Assembly: GCF_040807025.1 (NCBI RefSeq)
Contig: NC_090968.1
Location: 3,027,906 to 3,091,905 of the forward strand
Reading direction: 5' to 3'
Length of the DNA: 64,000 nt
From: Struthio camelus
Lineage: Eukaryota > Chordata > Aves > Struthioniformes > Struthionidae
Under the pieces are notes generated by a model, which had not been told where the DNA came from, did not search any database, and was given only the letters and a program-made list of their open reading frames with translations. A program made the position numbers and the translations under genes. Below are positions 56,593 to 64,000 of this stretch, piece by piece; positions within the stretch are counted from its first letter, which is position 1; each line of letters starts with the position of its first letter.

Positions 56593-56904
56593 GTTTCCTC
56601 CTGCAGCCCTTGCGGGGGGGTCGGATGGGGGATACCGAGGCTGGCCGGAAACGGGGAGTAAGGCAGCGACATCTAGTGTCCCCCGGCCCCGCTGCTGGGG
56701 GGGGGGAGGCGCGAGCCTGGCCCCTTTGCCCCCCGAACAGGGTGGCCCGGGGGCTCCCCCGTGCGTGCCGGGCCACAGCACCCTGGGCGAAGGGCCGCAG
56801 GGGCGGCTCTGGCCCCCCCCCACCACCTGCCCGGCTCGTTACCCCCGTTAGCGCCGCAGCCGCCGGCCGGGCCGCCCAGGTGCGGGCGTTTGGGGCAGCG
56901 GCGG

Positions 56905-56910
56905 TATAAA
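56905..56910 (+). promoter_or_regulatory. FIGLA: TATA box of FIGLA
   Basis: GGTATAAAGG stands in a GC-rich context about 120-150 bases before the first FIGLA homology. Transcription would be expected to start near 56935. Confidence 0.7.
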
Positions 56911-57028
56911 GGGGGGGTGCTGGGAGGGAGGGGGGTGCTGCTGCTGCTTTGGGCTCCATCCTCCTTGCTGTGCACCCAAGGGTGCCCCACCAGCTGCCAG
57001 CACGGCTGCACCGCCGCCGCCGGGGGCC

Positions 57029-57866
57029 CTGCAGCCCACGCCGGCCCCCGAGGTGCTGGGCGAGGTGCTGAGCGCCCGCTTCGGCCCGCTGCCCCGAGCC
57101 GCCGCCATCGCCCGCCTGAAGAAGCGGCCGGCGGGGGGCTACGAGGCGGCGGGCGACCCGGCGGAGGTGCTGGAGCGCCGGCGGGTGGCCAACGCCAAGG
57201 AGCGCCAGCGGGTCGGGGCCCCCCACCATCACCCCCCCCCAACTACCGCCTGCCGCTGGGCTATTTAACTAGGTGGCATTTTGGGGGTTCCCCCCCCCCC
57301 AAATCACTTCTTTTTCTTTTTTTTTTATTTTCCGGCAGATCAAAAACCTGAACAGCGGCTTCTCGAAGCTCAAGGCGCTCGTGCCCCTGGTGCCCCGCGA
57401 CCGCAAGCCCAGCAAGGCGGACACGCTGCGGGCCGCCGCCGAGTACATCCGCCTGCTCCGCTCGGTGCTGCAGGAGGCGGGTGCCCCCCAGGTACAGGAC
57501 CCCCCCCCCCCCCCGACCCGCGGCTCCCTGCAGCCGCCTCGGCTCCCTCCCCTCACCCTCGACTCGGGCCGTCCCGCTTTTCGGCCGGGGAAGGGGCACG
57601 GGCGGGGGGGTTCGCTTGCTGCCGGCCGGCTTCCTAAAAGCAAATTTATTCTTTTTTTTTGCCCCCTGTTCTCCATCCTTCGCCCAGCGCCCCGAAGACG
57701 GGGCCGAGCGGGAGCCCCAGGCCCGCGGCGCCGAGGGGTGCGGGAAACCGGTAAGCGAGGGGCGGCTGTAGCGCGGTCCCCCTACAACCGGTGGAGGGGG
57801 TCGTTTCAACCAGGGCAGGGGGCTTTTCAATTCTCTCTCCCGAAGGTCCTACGAGCCCGGCCTTGA
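57029..57866 (+). CDS. FIGLA: Factor in the germline alpha (oocyte bHLH transcription factor); start codon uncertain
   Basis: FIGLA is an oocyte nuclear bHLH factor that pairs with E12/TCF3 and activates zona pellucida and other oocyte genes through E-boxes. Exons: ?-57211, 57339-57491, 57688-57750 and a probable short last exon 57846-57866 (TGA at 57864). Exon 1 gives [15 protein letters not shown] and [14 protein letters not shown]. Exon 2 begins [19 protein letters not shown] and ends [14 protein letters not shown], so the intron splits the basic region from helix 1. KERxRIKNLNxGF, PSKxDxLxxAxEYI and the upstream VLxxVLxxxFGPLP match FIGLA rather than other bHLH proteins. There is no ATG anywhere in exon 1 after the TATA box; 57029 marks an in-frame CTG chosen only as a placeholder. 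The product would be about 139 residues, against 219 in human, with a much shorter C-terminus. ADD2 follows on the same strand, as in human. Confidence 0.85.
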
Positions 57867-58078
57867 AGCGGCGAGACGGAGGAGAGGCCGACGGTCGGCT
57901 CCCGGAGGGGCGCGCGTGCCGGGGGGGGGGGTCCGGCCGGACCGAGGGGCGCGCGGCACTGGTGGGATCCATGCCGGCCCCCGGTAGAGCGGCCGCTCGG
58001 GGTGGGGGGGGGAGCACCGGGGGCTGGCGCCCACCGCCCAGCCGCCTCCGGGCCACAACTCGGCCGCGTTTTGGGGTG

Positions 58079-58105
58079 AAATAAATAAATACATTTATTT
58101 AAATA
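58079..58105 (+). terminator. FIGLA: FIGLA polyadenylation signals
   Basis: Overlapping AATAAA hexamers begin at 58080 and 58084, with more AAATAAATAA just after. This is the only AT-rich island between FIGLA and ADD2 and lies about 215 bases past the proposed stop codon. Confidence 0.65.
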
Positions 58106-58169
58106 AATAATTTTGGGGGGGGGTGGGATGTAAGAGCATCCTTTCATGTAACCCCCACGAAGGGTCGGT

Positions 58170-58303
58170 TATTGCCGGCGTGGGGGGTGGTCGCGCGTGG
58201 GGCGGGGCCGCGCGTGGGGCGGCCCCCGCGGGGGCGGCGCTGCCCGGCGGGGAGCGCGCAGGGCGGCGCGGCAGCGCGCAGCGCCCGGCGATGCTCTGAG
58301 CAG
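58170..58303 (+). promoter_or_regulatory. ADD2: Probable ADD2 promoter and non-coding exon 1
   Basis: A GC-box-dense stretch (GGGGCGGGGC and similar) leads to a probable non-coding exon ending GAGCAG|GTAGGA at 58303/58304. It contains a minimal uORF, ATG CTC TGA, at 58291-58299. This exon would splice to 61154. A TGACTCAGC element lies 144 bases downstream (separate entry). Confidence 0.5.
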
Positions 58304-58446
58304 GTAGGAGCTGCCGCCCCGGCCCCAGCCCCGCTTTGGGGGGGGGGGGGGGGTTCTTCCCCCCCCCCCTCCCCGGAGCCGGGTTTCCCCCCCCCCCCCA
58401 TCCCCACCGCGGTCCGTGTGTCCGTCCCCGGCCGGGCCCCGCAGCG

Positions 58447-58455
58447 TGACTCAGC
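58447..58455 (+). promoter_or_regulatory. NF-E2/AP-1-like site in ADD2 intron 1
   Basis: TGACTCAGC (reverse complement GCTGAGTCA) matches the core of the NF-E2/MAF recognition element. Beta-adducin is an erythroid membrane-skeleton protein, so an erythroid element here is plausible but untested. Confidence 0.4.
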
Positions 58456-58635
58456 CGGGGAGATGCCGGCACCTGCGCTCGCCTCCGCCCGCCGCTTCTC
58501 TTTTGTCTCCTCTGCGGCCGCCCCACCCGTGGCATCGGGGCGGCGGCGGGGGCTGCGCGTCCCCCCCGCCGCCGCCGCCGCCCCGGCCGAGGAGCATCCC
58601 TCGGGGAGCGGGTTGGGGCGGGGGGGCTCTTCCCC

Positions 58636-59228
58636 TCGCCTATGTATCTCTGCTGGGGGGGGGGTTCCTCCCCTCTCCTATATAGCTCTGCTGGGGGGGG
58701 GTTCCTCCCATCGCCTATATATCCCTAAGGGGGGGGGTTCCCTCCCCTTGCCTATATATCTCTGCTGGGGGGGGGTTCCTCCCCTCGCCTATATATCTCT
58801 AAGGGGGGGTTCCTCCCCTCGCCTATATAGCTCTGCTGGGGGGGGGTTCCCTCCCCTCTCCTATGTATCTCTGCTGGGGGGGGGGTTCCTCCCCTCGCCT
58901 ATATATCTCTGCTGGGGGGGGGGTTCCTCCCCTCGCCTATATATCTCTGCTGGGGGGGGGGTTCCCTCCCCTCTCCTATATATCTCTAAGGGGGGGGGTT
59001 CCTCCCATCGCCTATATATCTCTAAGGGGGGGGTTCCCTCCCCTTGCCTATATATCTCTGCTGGGGGGGGGTTCCTCCCCTCTCCTATATATCTCTAAGG
59101 GGGGGGGGTTCCCTCCCCTCTCCTATGTATCTCTGCTCGGGGGGGGGTTCCTCGCCTTGCCTATATATCCCTGCTGGGGGGGGGTTTCCTCCCCTCTCCT
59201 ATATATCTCTAAGGGGGGGGGTTCCTCC
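58636..59228. repeat. ~37-bp tandem array with CCTATATATCTCT and G-run, about 16 copies
   Basis: Each unit reads CCTATATAT(C)TCT, then GCTGG or AAGG, a run of 7-10 G, then TTCCTCCCCTC. About 16 CCTAT-starting copies were counted by hand from 58638 to 59198 in the proposed ADD2 intron 1. Copies differ mainly in G-run length and in GCTGG versus AAGG. Confidence 0.93.
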
Positions 59229-60055
59229 CCCCTCCCAATTTCTTCCCGAAGCCGCCAGCGCCCGCGGGCCCCCCAGGAGAAGCCGCGCGCCGTCGCCCGG
59301 CCCGGCGGGTGGGTGGGGGGCGCGGGGGCATCGATGCCCGAGGCCGGGCTCCTCCGCAGCCCTCCTCCTCTCTTTGTTCCCCCCCGCCCCGGGGGGGCTC
59401 CCGGCGCCGGGTCCCACTCTCGGGTTTTGGGGGGGGGGGGAGACGCGACGACGGCGTTCGAGGCCCGTCGCCGGTGCCCCGTCGGGCGGTTTCGGAGCCC
59501 GGGTGCCCGCTGCTGCCTTGCAAGCTCCTCGGAGGGCCCCTTCCCGTGCCCTTTTTTGGGGGGGGGACCCCCACCGGCGCCCCCAGGCCCCTTCATCGGG
59601 CGGCGGCGCTCGCCGTTACGCGGCGCGGCGCAGCAGCATCCTCGCGCAGCGCCTGCAGCTCCCGCCCGTGGCCGGGCGGCTCCGCGTCGGGGCGGGTGGC
59701 CGGGGCCAAGACCCCCCCCCCCCCGCTGCGGGGCGCCCCAGACCGCCCCCCCCCCCGAACAGCGCCATTACTGCCGCGGCTTCAGGTGTGCCGGGGCCCA
59801 TCGGTGAGCTGAGCTGGCCGTGCTCAGCGGGCAGCGCCCAAAGACCCCTGCAACCTGCTTCCTCGCTGCCGCCAAGGTCCTGCCGCCGGCCCCGGCTGCG
59901 GCCCCCGCGGGGCCCCCCCGCTCGTCCGGCGGCAGGGGAAAGGCCGGTTGGCGGGGCAGGGCGGGGGGCGCTGGGCGGGGGGCGCCCGCCTGGGCCCGCG
60001 CCTGCTGCAGCGGGGTCCGCAGCAGATCTTCGGCGGCGGGGGAAACGTGGACACG

Positions 60056-61133
60056 AGGGGAGGGTGTTGCGGGCGAGGGTGTTGCAGGGGAGGGTGTTGT
60101 GCATGAGCGTGTTGCAGGGGAAAGTTTCGCAAGGGAGGGTGTTGTGGGCGAGGGTGTTGCAGAGGAAGGTGTTGCAGGGGAGGGTGTTGCGGGTGAGGGC
60201 GTTGCAGGGGAGGGTGTTGCAGGGGAAGGTGTCATGGGCAAGGGTGTTGCAGGGGAAGGTGTTGCGGGTGAGGGTGTTGCGGGTGAGGGTGTTGTGGGGG
60301 AGGGTGTTTCGGGTGAAGGTGTTGCAGGGTTGGGTGTTGCAGGGGAAGGTGTTGCGGGTGAGGGTGTTGCAGGGTTGGGTGTTGCGGGTGAGGGTGTTGC
60401 AGGTGAGGATGTTGCAGGGGAAGGTGTTGCGGGTGAGGGTGTTGTGGGCGAAGGTGTTGCAGGGTTGGGTGTTGCAGGGGAAGGTGTTGTTGCAGGCAAG
60501 GGTGTTGCAGGAGAGGGTGTTGCGGGCGAGGGTGTTGCAGGGGAGGGTGTTGTGCATGAGCATGTTGCAGGGGAAAGTTTCGCAAGGGAGGGTGTTGTGG
60601 GCGAGGGTGTTGCAGAGGAAGGTGTTGCAGGGGAGGGTGTTTCAGGGGAAGGTGTCATGGGCGAGGGTGTCTCAGGGGAAGGTGTTGCGGGCAAGGGTGT
60701 TGCAGGGGAAGGTGTTGCGGGTGAGGGTGTTGCAGGGGAAGGTGTTGTGCATGAGGGTGTTGCGGTGTTGCAGGGGAAGGTGTTGCGGGTGAGGGTGTTG
60801 TGGGCGAGGGTGTTGCAGGGTTGGGTGTTGCGGGCGAGGGTGTTGCGGGCGAGGGTGTTGTAGGGTTGGGTGTTGCAGGGGAAGGTGTTGCGGGCGAGGG
60901 TGTTTTTGCGGGCGAGGGTGTTGCGGGTGAGAGTGTTGCAGGGGAGGGTGTTGCAGGGGAGGGTGTTGTAGGGGAGGGTGTTGTAGGGGAAGGTGTCGTG
61001 GGTGAGGGTGTCTCAGGGGAAGGTGTTGTGGGCGAGGGTGTTGCAGGGTTGGGTGTTGCGGGCGAGGGTGTTGCAGGGTTGGGTGTTGCAGGGTTGGGTG
61101 TTGCGGGCGAGGGTGTTGCGGGCGGCGGTTCCC
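60056..61133. repeat. 15-bp tandem array GTTGCAGGGGAGGGT, about 70 copies
   Basis: Units are GTTGC(A/G)GGGGA(A/G)GGT with variants such as GTTGTGCATGAGCGT and TTTCGCAAGGGAGGG. Because 15 is a multiple of three, all frames stay open; GEGVA pentapeptides on plus and matching frames on minus are by-products. A larger block is duplicated within the array at about 453 bp. It lies in ADD2 intron 1 and ends about 20 bases before the exon 2 acceptor. Confidence 0.95.
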
Positions 61134-61185
61134 GCACGGCCGCTCGCCCGCAGGCCCCCCGGAGGCGCGCCGGGACGCCGCCAGG

Positions 61186-64000
61186 ATGAGCGCCGCCGGC
61201 AGCCCTGAGCCGTCGCCGCCGGCCGCCGCCGCCGAACCCTCGCAGCCGCGCGCCCGCGCGCCGCCGCCGGCCGACCTGCGGCAGGACTTGAGCATGATGG
61301 AGCAGAAGAAGCGGGTGACCGTGATCCTGCAGAGCCCGGTGAGGGCGGCGGGGCGGCCGCAGGCCGGCGGGTGAGGGCGGCGGGGAGCGGGGGCCGGGGC
61401 GGGGGGGGCGCCGGCCCGTTTCGGGGTGACGCCGGGGACGGTGCAGTCTTTCAGGGAGGAGCTGGAGAGCCTCATCCAGGAGCAGACGAAGAAAGGCAAC
61501 AAGTGGTCGAACGTGTGGGCCCTGCGGCAGATCGCCGACTTCATGGCCAGCACGTCGCCGGCCGCCTTCCCCACGTCGCCCACGGGTAGGAGGGGAGGAG
61601 GGAGGGAGCGGGGGCGGCGCGGACGGCGCTGAGCCCGCGTCCCCTCGGCGGCAGGTCCGTCCGGCGTGACGCCCATCGACGACCTGCACGGGGCCGAGGC
61701 GGCGGCGCTGGCCAAGGGCGAGCGGCTGATGCGCTGCAAGGTGGGCAGCGTGTGCCGCCTGCTCGACCTGTACGGCTGGGCGCAGCTCGGCGACGCCTGC
61801 GTCTCGGTGAGCGGCCGCGGCGCCGACGGCGCCCCGTCCCCCTCCCCTCCCGCCGCCGCCGCCATGGCCGGCGCACCCACCTCTCGCCCGCCCGCAGCTG
61901 CGGCTCAGCAAGGAGCAGGAGCATTTCCTGGTCAGCCCCAAGGGGCTCTGCTGCAGCGAGGTGACGGCGTCCAGCTTGGTGAGTCCCCGCGGCGGCGGGC
62001 GGTGGCGGCGGCGTCCCCCGCGGCGGGCGCTGAAGGCACCGGGCGCTGGCCCCGCCGCAGGTCAAGGTGAACATGCTGGGCGAGGTGGTGGAGCAGGGCA
62101 GCACGGGCTTCGCCGTGGACGCCGGCGCCTTCAGCCTGCACGCCGCCGTCTACGCCGCCCGGCCGGCCGCCCGCTGCGTCGTGCGCCTGCACACGCCGGC
62201 CGCCGCCGCAGTAAGCGGGGGGGGGGACGGCGGGGGGGGGGGGTTTGGGGAGGGGGGGGACGGGCTGCCGGCCGTGCCGCGCTCCGCAGGTGTCGGCCAT
62301 GCGCTGCGGGCTGCTGCCGGTGTCGCACGAGGCGCTGCTGGCCGGCGAGGCGGCCTACCTGGATTTCGGCGGCGCGCCGCAGGACGAGGCCGAGCGCCTG
62401 CGCCTCCAGAAGTGCCTGGGTCCCACCTGCAAGGTGAGGAGGAGGAGGGAGGAAGGGGAGGGGGGGGGGACCCGACCGCCGCCGTGGGCCCCCCCCCCCG
62501 CTCCGAGCGGCAGCTCTGCCGCCGCGCAGGTGCTGGTGCTGCGCAACCACGGCGTGCTGGCGCTGGGCGACACCGTGGAGGAGGCTTTCTACAAGACCTT
62601 CCACCTGCAGGCCGCCTGCGAGATCCAGGTGAGCAGGTCTCTGCCGCCAGCATGGTGCACCAGCTCCATGCGCTGAGCTGCGCCAGGCCTCTGCCGCCAG
62701 CACGGCGCGCCGGGACCGTGCGCTGAGCTGGGGCAGGTCTCTGCTGCCAGCATGGTGCGCCGGGACCGTGCGCTGAGCTGGGGCAGGTCTCTGCTGCCAG
62801 CATGGTGCGCCGGGACCGTGCGCTGAGCTGGGGCAGGTCTCTGCTGCCAGCATGGTGCGCCGGGACCGTGCGCTGAGCTGGGGCAGGTCTCTGCTGCCAG
62901 CATGGTGCACCAGCTCCATGCACTGAGCTGTGCCAGGTCTCTGCTGCCAGCATGGTGCGCCGGGACCATGCACTGAGCTGGGGCAGGTCTCTGCTGCCAG
63001 CATGGTGCGCCGGGACCGTGCGCTGAGCTGGGGCAGGTCTCTGCTGCCAGCATGGTGCACCAGGACCGTGCGCTGAGCTGAGGCAGGTCTCTGCCGCCAG
63101 CATGGTGCACCGGGACCGTGCACTGAGCTGGGGCAGGTCTCTGCTGCCAGCATGGTGCGCCGGGACCGTGCGCTGAGCTGGGGCAGGTCTCTGCCGCCAG
63201 CATGGTGCACCGGGACCGTGCACTGAGCTGGGGCAGGTCTCTGCCGCCAGCATGGTGCGCCGGGACCGTGCGCTGAGCTGGGGCAGGTCTCTGTCGCCAG
63301 CATGGTGCACCAGGACCGTGCACTGAGCTGGGGCCAGGTCTCTGCCGCCAGCATGGCACCCCAGCACCATGCACTGAGCTGGGGCAGGTCTCTGCTGCCA
63401 GCATGGTGCACCAGCTCCATGCACTGAGCTGGGGCAGGCCTCTGCTGCCAGCATGGTGTGCCAGGACTGCGCACTGAGCTGGGGCAGGTCTCTGCTACCA
63501 GCATGGTGTGCCGGGACCGTGCACTGAGCTGGGGCCAGGTCTCTGCTGCCAACATGGCGCCCCAGCACCGTGCACTGAGCTGCGCCAGGTCTCTGCCGCC
63601 AACATGGCACCCCAGCACCGTGCACTGAGCTGCGCCAGGTCTCTGCCGCCAGCATGGCGCCCCAGCACCGTGCACTGAGCTGCGCCAGGCCTCTGCCGCC
63701 AACATGGCGCCCCAGCACCGTGCACTGAGCTGCGCCAGGCCTCTGCCGCCGGCCCACCGGCCCGGCACCGCGCGCAACCGGCGCCGCCTCGCCCGGTGCC
63801 CGGCCGTGCCCGGCAGCAGCGCCCCGGCCTCCGCCGCAGGTGTCCGCGCTGTCGAGCGCCGGCGGCGCCCAGAACCTCATCGTGCTGGAGCGCGACAAGC
63901 ACCGGCCGCACGCCGCCGGCTCCGTGCGCTGGGCGGGCAGCACCTTCGGGCCCATGCAGAAGAGCCGCCTGGGCGAGCACGAGTTCGAGGCCCTCATGCG
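61186..64000 (+). CDS. ADD2: Beta-adducin, N-terminal head (partial, 3' end outside window)
   Basis: Beta-adducin caps actin filaments and promotes spectrin-actin binding under the plasma membrane, notably in red cells and neurons. Coding exons: 61186-61338, 61447-61585, 61655-61806, 61898-61978, 62061-62210, 62290-62433, 62530-62628 and 63840-64000 (continues). They code for about 359 residues of the aldolase-class-II-like head. Landmarks in order are [122 protein letters not shown] and [20 protein letters not shown]. The choice of ADD2 over ADD1/ADD3 rests on FREELExLIQEQ, QKCLGPTCK and [20 protein letters not shown]. The ATG at 61186 follows a 32-base untranslated stretch after the acceptor at 61153. 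The N-terminal YFDR...EYMRLRN segment known from adducins is absent; a proline/alanine-rich stretch stands in its place. Introns are 60-120 bases except the last, which is 1.2 kb. Confidence 0.95.
62633..63750. repeat. 50-bp minisatellite filling ADD2 intron 7 (between the seventh and eighth coding exons), about 22 copies
   Basis: The unit CTGAGCTGGGGCAG + GTCTCTGCTGCCAGCATGGTG + a CGCCGGGACCGTGCG- or CACCAGCTCCATGCA-type end repeats every 50 bp. The array starts a few bases after the donor at 62629 and ends about 90 bases before the acceptor at 63839. Variants towards the 3' end (GGCGCCCCAGCACCGTG) form their own subgroup. The long minus-strand open frames (548-615 codons) across it are repeat artefacts. 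Confidence 0.95.

Noticed and set aside
59820-61190. Long frames with GEGVA or NTLPC pentapeptide repeats (antifreeze- or silk-like)
   Set aside because: A 15-bp repeat unit keeps every frame open; no signal peptide, ends or splice support. It is an intronic array.
62131-63997. Minus-strand open frames of 548-615 codons opposite ADD2
   Set aside because: They cross ADD2 exons antisense and the 50-bp minisatellite; repetition of the [10 protein letters not shown] type follows the repeat period. ADD2 on the plus strand explains the exons.

Overview
The window is vertebrate nuclear DNA, almost certainly from a bird. Two pieces of evidence support this: CR1-type LINE 3' ends with the bird/reptile 3' sequence near 4.9 kb and 19.7 kb, and compact, very GC- and CpG-rich genes packed with minisatellites, as expected of an avian microchromosome. 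Five orthologues of human 2p12-p13 genes are recognisable from exon-by-exon translation. In order they are the 3' half of ANXA4 (+), all of GMCL1 (+), all of HK2 (-), FIGLA (+) and the 5' half of ADD2 (+). Family-level claims come from remembered protein sequences; no search was run.

Layout. 1-2097: last six coding exons of ANXA4, then its 3' UTR and an intergenic stretch. 3500-23.7 kb: GMCL1, with a CpG-island promoter carrying NRF1-like sites and 14 coding exons in an AT-rich, long-intron setting. 23.7-24.1 kb: tail-to-tail gap. 24.1-49.1 kb: HK2 on the minus strand, 18 coding exons whose lengths sum exactly to 917 codons plus stop. Base composition changes from AT-rich to GC-rich at about 26 kb, inside the HK2 3' region. 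49.27-54.47 kb: a 57-copy, ~89-bp minisatellite lying directly against the HK2 promoter. 54.5-55.7 kb: a CpG island with a possible first exon of an unidentified minus-strand transcript. 56.13-56.59 kb: a 9-bp-register array holding about 19 E-boxes upstream of the FIGLA TATA box. 56.9-58.1 kb: FIGLA. 58.2-64.0 kb: ADD2, from a probable non-coding exon 1 through coding exon 8 (window end), with three more minisatellites in its introns.

The genes are functionally unrelated (Ca2+/phospholipid binding, BTB-CUL3 adaptor at the nuclear lamina, glycolysis, oocyte transcription factor, membrane skeleton). No operon-like system is present. The points most worth attention are the density and placement of tandem arrays in the right-hand 15 kb, an ATG-less first exon for FIGLA, a conserved N-terminal segment missing from ADD2, and the unexplained minus-strand promoter and exon between HK2 and FIGLA.
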